Source: Aquatica leii
Taxonomy: Eukaryota > Arthropoda > Insecta > Coleoptera > Lampyridae
NCBI GenBank assembly: GCA_035610365.1
Contig: CM069437.1
Coordinates: 59,668,093-59,732,092 of the forward strand
DNA: 64,000 nt
Reading direction: 5' to 3'
Under the pieces are notes generated by a model. It was not told where the DNA came from, made no database searches, and was given only the letters and a program-made list of their open reading frames with translations. Positions 32,514-43,799 of this stretch are shown one piece after another. The stretch's first letter is position 1. Each line of letters starts with the position of its first letter. Made by a program: the position numbers and the translations under genes.

Positions 32514-32962
32514 CTTTGCAAACTGGACTGATTTGGATATATTCTTCTTCCATCTTTAAAACTCGACGAACTAAATTTATTGTCTCTACTAAAATGTCCA
32601 TTCTTTTTTATACAACTCTGTTCACAAAAGTTAGATCTCGAAAATCTTTTTGGTAAAGTCTCATCACATTCGTAATATGATAATTGGTTCGTATCACTAT
32701 TGTCCGAAAACATGCAATCACTATTTTTGACTTCATTCTTGCACGTATATTGGTAACCGTAATGATGATTTTCGTAATAAGTGTTTGTATCACTACACGT
32801 GTCATCGCTCACTCCAGTATCGTATGTTGCTATCTTATTGCATAGTCCTCCGACACGGTATGAACTGCTGCAGATGCTATTGAAGTTGTCTTTGTTGTAG
32901 TGGGCTGCATTTTGCTGACTATAAGTGTGTGGTAGTGGTAAAGAAGCAGATAAAGTGGTTGT
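32514..32962 (-). CDS. Host membrane protein gene, coding exon 2
   Basis: 449 nt, fully open in one frame. Acceptor TTTTTTTCAG at 32963; donor GTGAGT at 32513; enters in phase 0 and leaves in phase 2. Encodes residues 24-172 plus the split Arg codon: hydrophilic, rich in Asn, Ser, Tyr, Asp and Cys (for example CSDTNTYYENHHYGYQYTC and CDETLPKRFSRSNFCEQSC), with no membrane segment, so probably a disordered cytoplasmic region. A histone H1-like fragment ends 253 bp from it in the neighbouring intron. The absence of frameshifts over 449 nt contrasts with every TE around it. Confidence 0.85.
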
Positions 32963-32999
32963 CTGAAAAAAATAGATAAATAAGTAAAGTATTTAAGGT

Positions 33000-34480
33000 T
33001 TTGAGTTATTGATAAATGAACATCTTTTTACATAATTAATTTATGGCTGTTGTCTTAAAACAGTGAGTTTGGTGTAGAATCACTGTGTCGTTGCTGTAAA
33101 AACATCGCGTAGAAGCACCGCGTGTAAACATAATGATTTCAAAACCGCAAAAAAAGAGAGACTTAGGTACAGAATTATCTATGTCTACGTACCCAAACAC
33201 CTAACAATATTTCCATTGCAAACTAAAATTTCACATTGCTCTTTCTACTTCACATTCATCAATTAACAGATCTGACAAAAAAACTTTATCCTTCAAAATT
33301 AATTTTGGGACAGTGAGCACTTTTGAATCAGATCTACATCAGTTTCCAATTGTTACTACCTATAAACATGCCGCTTTTAAGCTTTAACTTGATCAGAATC
33401 ACTTCTTGTAGCTTCGACCGTAGTTTTTACTTGTCATGGGATGTATGCAAACAGTACAAAAAATCAGAACAAAACAGCAGCCGAAAATTAATGCTTAAAA
33501 ATTAGACAAAAGCCACTAGACTCCGTCAAAATCTGTATACAACAAATTCACTATTGGAATCGCTGTTAGAATATTGAAAACCAGCTTTAAAGTAATATCT
33601 CAATCGAATAAAACTACAAAAATCGACTTATTACTGAGTATTGCAAACACATACAACCAAAGCAACATAAAAGAATCAAAAGTTTAATGAAAAAATCATA
33701 AAACAAAAGTAAAACTAAACATCTTATGTGAACCACAAACCAAAATATCTTGAAAACCATAGTAGAAAAGTCACCACTAGAACGATTCTGCAAGGAAGAA
33801 ATCATGGCATCAGCATGTGACATAAACCGAACAAGTAACGCATGCAGAATTAGAATTGTAAAGGATTTAAAATGAATAAAAAACACAAATAAAATCAAAA
33901 ATTTCTTCCCAAAAGATAGTAGAAGAATTGCACATCACAATCAGAGAAAGCACTATGATATACAGGGCTTCAGTTTCTATTTTTGTATAAACGTCAGCAT
34001 AAAATGTTTAGTACTGTACTCATTTCTATTGAAAAGCTGCATGTTTTAAAAATATTTTTGTTTATATAAGGTGTTTAGTTTTCGATGGGCAGCATAAAGT
34101 TAACCTTTTCTTTGAAGATGCAGCATCAGAAAGAAATGTTCACAAAACTGGTGTGTTTTGAAATTTTGGAATTTCTTTTTGTAAATTCGTAGATGAAAGT
34201 CAGTACTTAAATAGTCTAAAAGATTTTTTTAATTCGCCATACTTATTTTGTATAAGAGCGCTAATTTTCACAATTTTCAAATTGCTGAAACTCGTTTTTT
34301 TTTTAAATGGCACCCTCAATTTGTAAATGTAGTTTTTAATTTTCTATCGGTTTGCACTAGTACTTTTTTCTCCTTACAAGTTATGGAGACATTTATAAAT
34401 TTTCAATTAACTCACAACAAGCATTATTTTAATCCAGCAGGTTAATTCTTGTAGGTTTTGTTTCTATTTAATAAAAAAAC
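33000..34480. other. Intron 1 sequence without a recognised gene
   Basis: AT-rich, several short ORFs without domains. The stretch 33960-34480 may be the untranslated flank of the DDE transposon relic that follows. Confidence 0.4.
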
Positions 34481-34489
34481 ATAAAGAGG

Positions 34490-35045
34490 GAGACCATTAG
34501 AAAACCAACAAAAATAAAAAAAATTTAACAACTGTTTAAAATTTCGCCCATTTTATTGTAGGCACGTTTTAAATCTTTGCCGTAAAGATTTACGTACATT
34601 TTATAACATCTGGTGTGTTAGAAAATGCGGTTCTCATTCTATTTTTCATTGCATCTTGTGTCTTGTAATCTTCTTGAAATACATAATCTTTTACGAACAG
34701 TCATAAAAAGAAATCCGTGACAGCAAGAACTAAAGATATTGCCGGTCCTGGCACAGGACCTCCTCGTCCGATCCATCGATCACAATATTGTTCGTTTAAA
34801 TAATTACGCACGTTTCTAGCAAAATGACAAGGCACACCATCATGTTGATACTACATGGTCCTTCTTATGTTTTCCAGAACATTTTCTAATAACTGTGCCA
34901 AAGAATTATTCAAATACTCCAAATATCTGTCGACATTTAAATGACCATCAAAGAAGTAAGGACCTAAGATAAAATCATCCACAATTCCTCTCCATTGAAG
35001 TTCTTCAAGTTCACGATATGTTACGTGAAATCACGAGTTTTAATT
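34490..35045 (-). pseudogene. IS630/DUF4817-type transposase relic
   Basis: The minus strand reads WRGIVDDFILGPYFFDGHLN, YLEYLNNSLAQLLENV, YQHDGVPCHFARNVRNYLNE, RWIGRGGPVPGPA and TDFFL, the same order as the better-preserved copy at 62727-63790. Stops and a degraded SPD motif show decay. Confidence 0.8.
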
Positions 35046-35599
35046 AAATGTTTTATTTATATCGTAAACTTACTTGACTCAGTGGAGCGAGCCTGATGAA
35101 AAATTTATTCTGTGCACAAAACGTCGCAAAAATACTGAAGTAGTCCAACCTCGTAAAGAAGGGGTCATTAATTTGGCCAAATTAGAATATAATCATTACC
35201 AGGAGACGAACCGTTCTATAAATAAAACATTTTGTATCTATTGAAATTATAACTTTTGTTTTAAAATACAAAAAAATTTAATGACTTGGATGAACCTGAT
35301 GAGATGTTATTGAGTGTAGTTATGTCCGGCTCAATGTTTGTGAGTAGCAATTGCAAACCCCCACGAGTACTAATTTCTAGTCGGGTTCTTTTTTTGTGAT
35401 GAAGCTCATACTGGCACTAAAACCAAATAGAAAGACGGAAAAGCAATCAACAGCTTCAGTACACTAACGCATAATGCTGAATATAAAATTGGGATCTGTT
35501 TTTGTAGCCAGAAGTCGTATCCTTGTTTAAACATTGGTTTCAGCTCATTTGTGGATAATTAAATAAGTTGCTCTTGTATTAGTGTGTATTCATTTGTAT

Positions 35600-35990
35600 T
35601 GGTGCTCTGAGTTTGACTACTTGCAAAAGGGTTCAACACTCAAGTCGAGAATATCCAAATAAAGAATGTCTTCAAATCTTTCGTTAAAGTCCGAATGAAT
35701 CGCCCTTAAGTGTTGACAATTACCAAACACATCTTCATCTCTATTTTGCAATTTTGAAAGATTTAGAAGCTGAGAACACTCCTCTTCCCAAGTTTTGTTT
35801 GTACAGCAAAAGTTTTGCAACAAACGCAGATATTACACTTTTAACTTTGATTAAATTTAATCTTCTTCTTTTGGAGGCGATGCTTGTGCTTCTAATTCAT
35901 AAGTTGCCTGTTGCTCAAATGACTGTGGAAATCATTTGTTCAATGCAAAATGCGTAACTTGGCACGATGTCACGTTTGAACGTTGCTCTA
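35600..35990 (-). pseudogene. ZBED/hAT-like domesticated-type transposase fragment
   Basis: The minus strand gives FCCTNKTWEEECSQLLNLSK and HLRAIHSDFNERFEDILYLD followed by DLSVEPF, resembling the region before the dimerisation domain in ZBED5/SCAND3-like hAT proteins (F..RF.D...D..I.PF). Only about 130 codons survive, with stops. Confidence 0.5.
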
Positions 35991-35994
35991 AGTC

Positions 35995-36660
35995 ACGAAG
36001 AACCATTTAGAACTGTAGAGGCTTTCCCCAACTTCTTCTTCTTCTTCTTCTTGTCGTAAGCCCTTGGCTTGTTCTACCCATTCTGCTCCGTTTCCTGAGA
36101 TGTGGACGTCCAGCACTCCTTCCACCGTTTGGGGGGGGGGCGCCCTGGCAGACGTCTTGATAGTGGTTTTCCATTCCATGTTCGTTCCAACCGCGCCTTC
36201 TCGTTCGCACCCAACGTACTATATCCATGGCGTCACAATCTTCTCTAATTTCGCTGCTTCTACGGTGGTCCAGTAATGTATTACCTGTTATTGTTCTTAG
36301 GATTTTCATTTCGTGTGTTCGACACATTCTTTTTGTTACTGCCGTCTCTGCTCTTGTTTCTGCAGCATAAGTCAACACAGGTCTAACGCACGCTTTATAT
36401 ATTCTAGTTTTTGTTTTTGTCAATATGCAATTATTTTTCCAGATAGTATGCCCTAAAGCACCCGCGATTCTAGATGCTTTATTAGCTTGTTGTCTTATAA
36501 TGCTGTTTAAGTTCCCATAAGCTGAAATTGTAGTTCCCAAATAATTAAATTCAGATACTTGTTCGATAATTTCGTCATTAATCACTACTTTCCCCAACTC
36601 ATACTCAGTAACTAACCAAATTGGTATATAGTACCGTCTAGCATAAATTTTAAGCCTCAA
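35995..36660 (-). pseudogene. RTE-type LINE RT C-terminus and 3' end
   Basis: The minus strand reads EQVSEFNYLGTTISAYGNLN, RQQANKASRIAGALGHTIW, TRIYKACVRPVLTYAAET, MRILRTITGNT-like MKILRTITG and a Lys/Arg-rich end with GRSAGRPHLRKR. It terminates in a (GAA)n tract (36052-36032 on this strand), the simple-repeat tail usual for RTE-type LINEs. Truncated 5' at 36660. Confidence 0.82.
36032..36052. repeat. (CTT)n / (GAA)n microsatellite
   Basis: Seven CTT units; 3' tail of the minus-strand LINE. Confidence 0.9.
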
Positions 36661-36693
36661 GCATAAAAAAAGTTTATAAAAATGTGCCTTTCG

Positions 36694-36865
36694 TGACTGT
36701 TAAGCATGAAGGTACCAGATTCTAGGACAAGTGCCAGTGATCAAACAACTTAACGTTGAATGATCATTGACACCTGTCCTAGAATCTGGTATCGTTTAGA
36801 TACTGATTACCTGGGTAGGTGTCCACCTGTTAAGTACGCTAACACCTTCGTGCTTAACAGTGACA
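36694..36865. repeat. Nested imperfect inverted repeat (foldback) next to pogo relic
   Basis: Inner arms 36711-36743 and 36761-36793 (33 nt, about 5 mismatches, 17-nt loop) contain the shared core ACCAGATTCTAGGACA. Outer arms GACTGTTAAGCATGAAGG (36694-36711) and CCTTCGTGCTTAACAGTGAC (~36847-36866) also pair. Confidence 0.8.
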
Positions 36866-37690
36866 ATAAAACTTATATCTAAGAATTGAAGATAATGTGT
36901 AGCATGGCGCAATATGGTAATGTCATTCAACTCCGCAAACTCCAACATTTTGACAGAATTGAAATGAGAAGCATGTTCATCAAGTGATAACAACACTTAT
37001 TCCAGCAGCAAATTTTTACGCATTCTCTGAAGCAAAATATTTGCGTTAATACGAGAGGATTTTTGAGTCATAAATGGGACAGATCCCGGTCTTTCAACTT
37101 TTGCTTTTTATTTTTTAGTTTCATGATAACAGCAAGCGGTAAAAGGTCACCTTAAGTGCTGCAACACACTACCGACGTAACCGATTTACTTTTTTTGTAG
37201 ACGTTAGCGCTAAAACAGCTTTTGATCTTTTTAGCAAGTACTTCGCTTGGTCTACTGTTTAACTAAAGATCTGTTTCGTCAATGTTGAAGATGCTTTCAC
37301 GCTAATCAAATAAAGAATTTTGTTCCGGTGTGCTTTCTAGCAAATTAAAATACTTTCCATTTATCTTTCTATTCATTGCAGTTGCTGTAATAATTGATGC
37401 GCCTTTCAACTTGCGAGTACAAATTTCCGGATGTCGTTCCAAAACAAACAAAGTGAGTCATACGTAACTTGTTCAATTTCATGATTGAATTTGTGATTTA
37501 TTTTTAATTGTTGAGCGAAATGATAAGCAATCGTCCTCAGATCGTTTTTGGTTAACGAGAAATCACAGTTTTGCATGTTTACAATATGCCCAGATACTGG
37601 ATCTTCATTTTTCTTTCCAAAGATATAGTTAAGGCTGATGTTACCTTCATAGTTTTCACTTTTAATTCGACGTTCCAAGGTTTTACGTGT
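36796..37690 (-). pseudogene. Pogo/Tigger-like transposase
   Basis: Minus-strand order: GKKNEDPVSGHIVNM and DFSLTKNDLRTIAYHFAQQL (37680-37480) match the HTH region of pogo-type transposases. FNIDET with the following RPSEVLAKKI (~37280-37220) is the first DDE motif. LLSLDEHASHFNSVKMLEFA (~36990) then ITILRHATHYLQFLDISF (~36900) is the second/third motif region (normally LLLLDGHSSH...PPHTTHxLQPLD). Stops occur in the middle. The region abuts the foldback at 36694-36865. Confidence 0.8.
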
Positions 37691-37844
37691 TAATTACTAT
37701 AACATTCCAATAACAAAGCTCACCCAAAAAACCACGAAAAACATACTGAAAATAGTGAAACTAAAAAACAGACGTCGAAACCAAATTAAATAAACACAAC
37801 TTGTTCACCTTATTTGAAATTTTTTTGCCGAATAGCTACAACAG

Positions 37845-37857
37845 GTTAAGACATACC
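37845..37857. repeat. TSD (left) of the R1-clade LINE
   Basis: GTTAAGACATACC, identical to 43070-43082. Confidence 0.85.
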
Positions 37858-38090
37858 TGGTGCAATAAAAAAATAAAACGACGGAGCGCTTTACGAGCAA
37901 ACTACGCGAGAAAATAATACGGAAAAAACATAGATGATAAGGAAGGTACTTTGCAAGTGAAATAAAAAAGAAAAACTGAAAAAACGCCAAAAACAAAGCA
38001 AAAAAAAAAATAAAATTCTGTATAATAATCATATAAAGAGAACTTTTGTAACACCTAGTGTATGTGATGTCCCACCTGTTGTAAAATTAA

Positions 38091-39978
38091 ATGTCCTGTT
38101 ATCCCAACGTGTTAAAAAAAAGAAAGAAAAGAAAACCACAAAAAAAGCAATGTAATAGTCCTGTATCAGATTCCCACAAGGGCACGTTAAATGTACGAAC
38201 AAAGCAACTCAATAAACGGACAACTCTATACAAGAATATATGGAATAATGGAATTACATCCGACGAATTCGAATTTTACCGCGCAAGGGAGGGATACCCT
38301 AGAGCCGGCAAGAGGACTGGAAATCCCCGGGTCGTCATTAAGTGACCTTGTGATTGAGGTAGACGACCAGGCCTCAAGACACAGTATATCTACTGGTAAG
38401 CTAAGTTATACACAACACGCAAGATGCAACTCTTGGAGTACATCAGACAGAAAAAGAAAACCTGCAGACAGGCATTTCCTAGAAGAAATTTACAAAAAAA
38501 AACAAATCCGGCAGTGTTAGAGATAATGGAAACAGTAGAATCTCTAAAAACCCTACACAAACAAATGATTAATATAGCAGAAGGAACAGCAAACATGAAA
38601 AGGGAGTTAAAAGATATGGTAACAATAAGCCTAAAAAATAGTAAACAATTTGAACAAGGACATAGTTAAAAGATTCCTCGAAGAAAACAAATGAGAAAAA
38701 ATAGAAAAAATGAATATCGAAATGGATACACAAACGGAAACGCAAACAAAAGATAAAGAAAACGGTATAGACAAAGAAATCCAAACGGTACAGTGGACAA
38801 CAGACGGCAAAAAAAAGATAAACGATATAAACAATACAAAAACATACGAAGAATGGATGCAAATTGCAGATAAGGAATGGACCGACAAAGTATACAAAAA
38901 AACAAAAATAGAAGAGGGACACCCGTTGGAAGAAACAAAATCCACGAACACAGTATGGACTAGTACAAAAGAAGCGGAAGAAAACATAGGACCGCAAAAA
39001 ATGATAAGCATTAATTTCCCTGAATTAAAAGACGCTAACGGAGAAATAGAAGTACTCGAAAAAGAATGAAAAACTACAGTCAACCAGAAAACAACAAGGA
39101 AAATAAAAATTATTAAAATCAAATACGAGGAGGAGGAAATAGACATATGGAAAAAACTTGAAACACTGAAGGAAAAAACAAAAGAAGACTGAGAAATAGC
39201 ACTACATAAAATTAAAAAGATAGAAATAAACAGATACCGAAAAATGGTTGTAAGTATATTTCAAGATACACAAAAGAAAATAAAAATATTAATACCTACG
39301 CAACAAAAAACAAAAAGTACTGAAGAGCATAAGACACAGCAAAGAAATACATATGCACTTATTGTAAAAAAAAATGGAGAATCGTATGAAAATACACTAC
39401 AAAATATAAAAATAAGGTTACGTGGAAGAGAAGAAGCGGAAAAAATAGAAAAAGTCAGAAGTACCGAAGAGGGAAATTTATTAATAACCCTAGCGAAGGA
39501 CAACGACACACTATCAAAACTGAAACAAATAATTGAAACAGACAACGAAGGAACAACAGTGGAAGCTAAAGGAGAAAGAATAAAAACAAAAAACCAAATA
39601 ATAAGAAGGATAGGTATACTAAGCGACAAAGAAACAATTAAAAACGTATTAAAAGATAATGGAGCCAAAGGTACAATCCACATAGGTGAATTCCGACCGA
39701 ACAAGAATCACACCAAAACGGTAACCGCAAGGCTTATAGAAGAAGAAGCGAATGAAATGATAAGGAAAACAAATATTAAAGTGGAGATGACTAAATGCAG
39801 CATAGAGGAACAATACAGTATAAAAAGATGCAATACACTGCAAGCGCACGGATAGAACAGCATTGTGTCACAACTGCGGTAAACAGGGACACACACAAAC
39901 AGACTGTGCAGAGGAGGAATATTGTCCAAGAAAGCAGAAAAGGGCTAAACCGCAAGAGAACCAAACAATAGAGCTGTG
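38091..39978 (+). pseudogene. R1-clade LINE ORF1 (gag-like, zinc knuckles)
   Basis: Basic, Lys/Asn/Glu-rich polypeptide in several frames (38091-38345, 38424-38669, 38710-39069, 39244-39855). The last block (IRLRGREEAEKI, LAKDNDTLSKLKQ, KTVTARLIEEEANEM) is typical of R1-clade ORF1. After a frameshift, CHNCGKQGHTQTDC at 39866-39907 is a CCHC knuckle, preceded by a KRCYTC-like element. It ends with stop at ~39978, 155 bp before ORF2. Confidence 0.8.
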
Positions 39979-40132
39979 ATAAATCAGATATAAAATAAGA
40001 GTAAACGCTGTGATAAAAACTGTGATATTTTAAAAAATTAGGATTAGTGAATTTATTTATTTATTATTAATACATAGTAGAATTATATATGTATATATTT
40101 ATAGAGCTTTTATTTATTTATTTTATTTATTT

Positions 40133-42881
40133 ATGATTAAACTCCTTCAAGTGAACGTGGGGAGAAGAAAAGCAGCCATGAATCTGCTTGTTCAAAAATT
40201 CGCCGAAAAAAACATAGATTTTGCATTGGTCAGCGAACCAAACTTAAAAATGACTGATAAAAGTAATAAATGGATAGTAGATAGAAAGGGAGGTGCAGCA
40301 GTATATATTGCAACAAATAGAATCAAAGTGTACGACGCCGGAAAAGAGGAAGGATACTCGTAGATAGAAACAAACGAACTAAAAATATATTCATGTTATG
40401 CCACACCTAGACTTAAGCCAGCGGAATTAGAAACATATCTAGAACAAATAGAAAAAGACATGCAAAAAACAAAAAAAAATAAAATCATCGGATGAGACTT
40501 TAACAGCAAGGCATACGAGTGGGCTTCCAAACAAACGGATAAAAAGGAAAAAAAAGGTAGAATGGATAATCGCAAATGAACTAGCTATACTAAACAATGG
40601 CGAAACACCGACCTTCGAGAAAAGAGGTATGACGTCCCATATAGACATCACATTAGTCACCAGAAACCTAACAAAAAAACAATAAAATGGAAGATCGGCA
40701 ACGAGGAAAATCATAGTAATAACAAAAATATATATATCCAAATACAAAATAAGGAACCCACGACAACGAAAACAAAAAAAAAATACAAGGAATAGAAAGA
40801 GGAGGACATTATCAAAATTATAACAGAGCAAATGAAAGAAAAACACAACGATGCCAATTTGAATAGGGCATTAAAAAAACCTGCAACGAAAAGCTTAGGC
40901 TACTAGAGACAAATAACAAAAAACAATCTTATTGGTGGAATAATGAGATAAAAAAACTAAGAAGTAAGTGCCAAAGACAAAGACAAAAATTACAAAGAGG
41001 AAGAAGAAGCAAACTATCGGACCAGATAATAGAAGAAATAGAGACAACATACAAACAAAATAAAATAATACTAAAGACCGAAATAGAAAAAGCTAAGAAG
41101 AAAGCATGGAAAAAGCTATGTCGAATGGTGGACGGAGATACATGGGGAATGGCGTACAAAATTGCAATAAACAAGTTAATAAAAAAAAGTATATTGGACA
41201 TTACAAACACAGAGCAGGAAAGAATCGCCAAAAAACTTTTTCCAAAAGTAAAAAACGAAAAATGGGAGAAAACTAGGATAGCACCAGAAAACATTCCAGA
41301 CATCACAATTAAAGAAATACAAGAAGCAGGAAAAAATATCGGAAGCAAAAAGTATCAGGCCCAGATGGTGTACCACCAGAAGTTATTAAACTCATAGCTC
41401 GAAAAAAACCATAGATTATAAAAAAAGTCTTAGATGCGCTCATCAAGAACACCAAATTCCTAAAAAGCTGGAAAACGAAAATCAACCATAACTGCACTAG
41501 CGTAAATTACAGAATTCGTAAGAAAAGCAAAGAACAACAGAGACTTTGTAGCTATGGTTACTATAGACGTCAAAAACGCATTTAACGAAGTACCCTGGAA
41601 AGAAATAATTAAAGAAATGAACAAAAAAGAAATATCAGAATATCTAATCAAAATTATTAAGGGATACTTAGAAGATAGAAGCATAACCATCGGAGAAAAG
41701 AAACCCAAACTACAACTGACCCGTGGAGTGCCACAAGGTTCCGTCTTCGGACCTACGCTGTGGAATATATTTTATGACGAAATGTTACAGCTAAAACTTC
41801 CTATGGAGTGCAAAACAATCGCATATGCAGATGACTTAGCAATAATCGGAACAGGAAAAAACAAAACAGAACTGGAAGAAAAACTAAATAAAACTATACA
41901 AATAATCATGAAAAAAAATCAAAGAGAAGAACATGTGGCCAGTGAAAAAACAGAAATTATAGTGTTAGAAGGCAGAAATACAATTAAAGAAATAAACATC
42001 AAAATAGAAGAAAAAGTCATCAAAAGCCAGAATAATATAAAGTACCTTGGAGTTCACATAGGAAAAAACTGGAATATGTGAATGCATATAAACGAAGTCA
42101 TAAAAAAAGCGGATAAGACCATTGCAGCGTTAGCAAAAATCATGCCCAATATAGACGGACCTAATTCTAAAAAGAGACAACTACTGGCAAGCGTGGCAAA
42201 CTCTATGATCCTATATGGATGGGAGATATGGAGAGAATTGATAGAAAAAAAAAATACAATATAAAAATAGAAAGAGTCTAAAGAAAAGCTGGAATAAGAA
42301 TTGTTAGAAGCTACAGAACAGTCTCCACAGCGGCAATACAGGTAATAAGCGGACAAATACCTTTGCACTTAATGATAGCGGAAAGAAAGCAATCCAAAGA
42401 GAAAACAAATAAAGAAAAACTACAAATAAGGGAAAACACTATAGATAAATGGCAGGAAGAATGGAACCAGAATAACACCAAAGGGCAATGGACAAAAACA
42501 ATAATAAAAGACATTAGACCCTGGTACAACAGAGAACACGGAGAATTAAGTTACGAACTTACACAGGTATTGACCGGACACGGATGCTTTAAAGCTTATT
42601 TAAAGAGATTTAAGAAAACTGACGACGATAACTGTGTATACTGCCAACAAAAAGACACCACAGAACAAGCAATATTCAATTGCGAAAAATGGAACTACGC
42701 AAGAAAGGAACTGATGGATGAAAATAAAATCGAAATTAACGCACAAAACATAATAAATCACATGCTAAAAAATGAAGATCAATGGAATAAAATCAATAAG
42801 ACAATCACGTATATTATACAAAGTAAAGAAAAGGAGGAGAGAAAAAAAGAAAAAGAAAAAAAAAGAAAAACAATCACATGA
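40133..42881 (+). pseudogene. R1-clade LINE ORF2 (endonuclease and reverse transcriptase)
   Basis: Starts at ATG 40133 with the APE endonuclease N-terminus (MIKLLQVNVGRRKAAMNLL, FALVSEPNL, GGAAVYIATN). An in-frame TAG near 40361 and later shifts break it. RT motifs: MVTIDVKNAFNEVPW (41554), LTRGVPQGSVFGPTLWNIFY (41715) and the catalytic YADDLAIIGTG (41824, intact), then KYLGVHIGKNWNM and a stop. The C-terminal block 42363-42881 carries GHGCFKAYLKRF and CVYCQQKDTTEQAIFNC (HCC motif). Domain order fits R1/LOA-type elements without RNase H. Confidence 0.88.
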
Positions 42882-43069
42882 GAAAAGAAACAACCTAAAT
42901 CCTAGGGCGAAGATGAATGCCATTAGGCGATTCCTTTGACCTCTGTCAACAAATAGGAAAGAAGGAGGGGGTTTTAGCCGGTAAGAGTCCGGCACTACCT
43001 TGCGGAATAGAAATGTCTTCCCGCGAAGTGTCCATGATGGATTTACCCCTTCACCAAAAAAAAAAAAAA

Positions 43070-43082
43070 GTTAAGACATACC
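43070..43082. repeat. TSD (right) of the R1-clade LINE
   Basis: GTTAAGACATACC directly after the poly(A). Confidence 0.85.
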
Positions 43083-43790
43083 ACATGTACGCAGTGAACT
43101 GAGTTATAGTAATATTCCGTTACATTTTTTTCTTTTGTGAGAAAGTAAAAATAGACTAATATACCTTTAAAAACAATGGCAGATGTAAAATACATGATAT
43201 TTCCATTGTAAAATAAACGAAGTCAACAGTCAAATTTTGGAAAAAATGCATTGATATTGTTATTATACATTGATATTATCTTGATCAAAAAATGTTCAAA
43301 ACAAAATAGTTGAATTTTTAAAAGTCGTTAATTTTAGACATTTTGATTCTAGAAAGAATAGTGCAATAGCAGAGGTTTTTTAATCAGAAAAATTAAAGGG
43401 GTATTGTCAAGTTAGTTTGTAACGTTTTCTATAATTAGCACTCCTTCATCTCGTAATAGGTAAGCTACCATTAAAACAAAAAAATAGCATTTGCGGAAAA
43501 CTTTTTTTGGGTACGTTTGAAATAGAAAGAGGCAACGACGGGCAGGTACAATCATATTTCCTTTTTTTTCAAAAAATCAATTTTAACGAATCAGGTCATC
43601 TGTGTTCATAGTGTATCCCATAAACCTGTATCACACGTCTACGTTAGACAACATAACAAAGACGAAAAATATGGATACCGTGATTCTCGCATACAGAATG
43701 AAGAGAAAACACGAAATTTAGTGAGGTTAGGCTCACACTACGGTGCCGCGAGACAAACCTGCAAAATCATGACAAATAAAAAAAATTTAA
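43083..43790. other. Intron 1 sequence, nothing recognised
   Basis: AT-rich, no domains. Before the LINE insertion it was contiguous with sequence left of 37857. Confidence 0.4.
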
Positions 43791-43799
43791 TTTTAAAAT

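Larger units (their letters stand above)
37858..43069 (+). mobile_element. Near full-length R1-clade LINE (5.2 kb)
   Basis: The element is flanked by a perfect 13-bp duplication (37845-37857 and 43070-43082). It ends in 15 A residues and has a ~230-bp 5' leader, an ORF1 with zinc knuckles, and an ORF2 with endonuclease, RT and a C-terminal HCC zinc motif. The sense strand is strikingly rich in A, far beyond the surroundings. Despite the perfect TSD, both ORFs contain stops and frameshifts. Confidence 0.9.

Noticed and set aside
36043..36052. CRISPR-like or coding meaning of the (CTT)n tract
   Set aside because: Simple 3' tail of an RTE-type LINE.
38569..39146. Long minus-strand ORFs rich in Phe/Ser/Leu
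   Set aside because: Antisense shadows of the A-rich LINE ORF1 on the plus strand; the same applies to minus ORFs throughout 38.5-46 kb.
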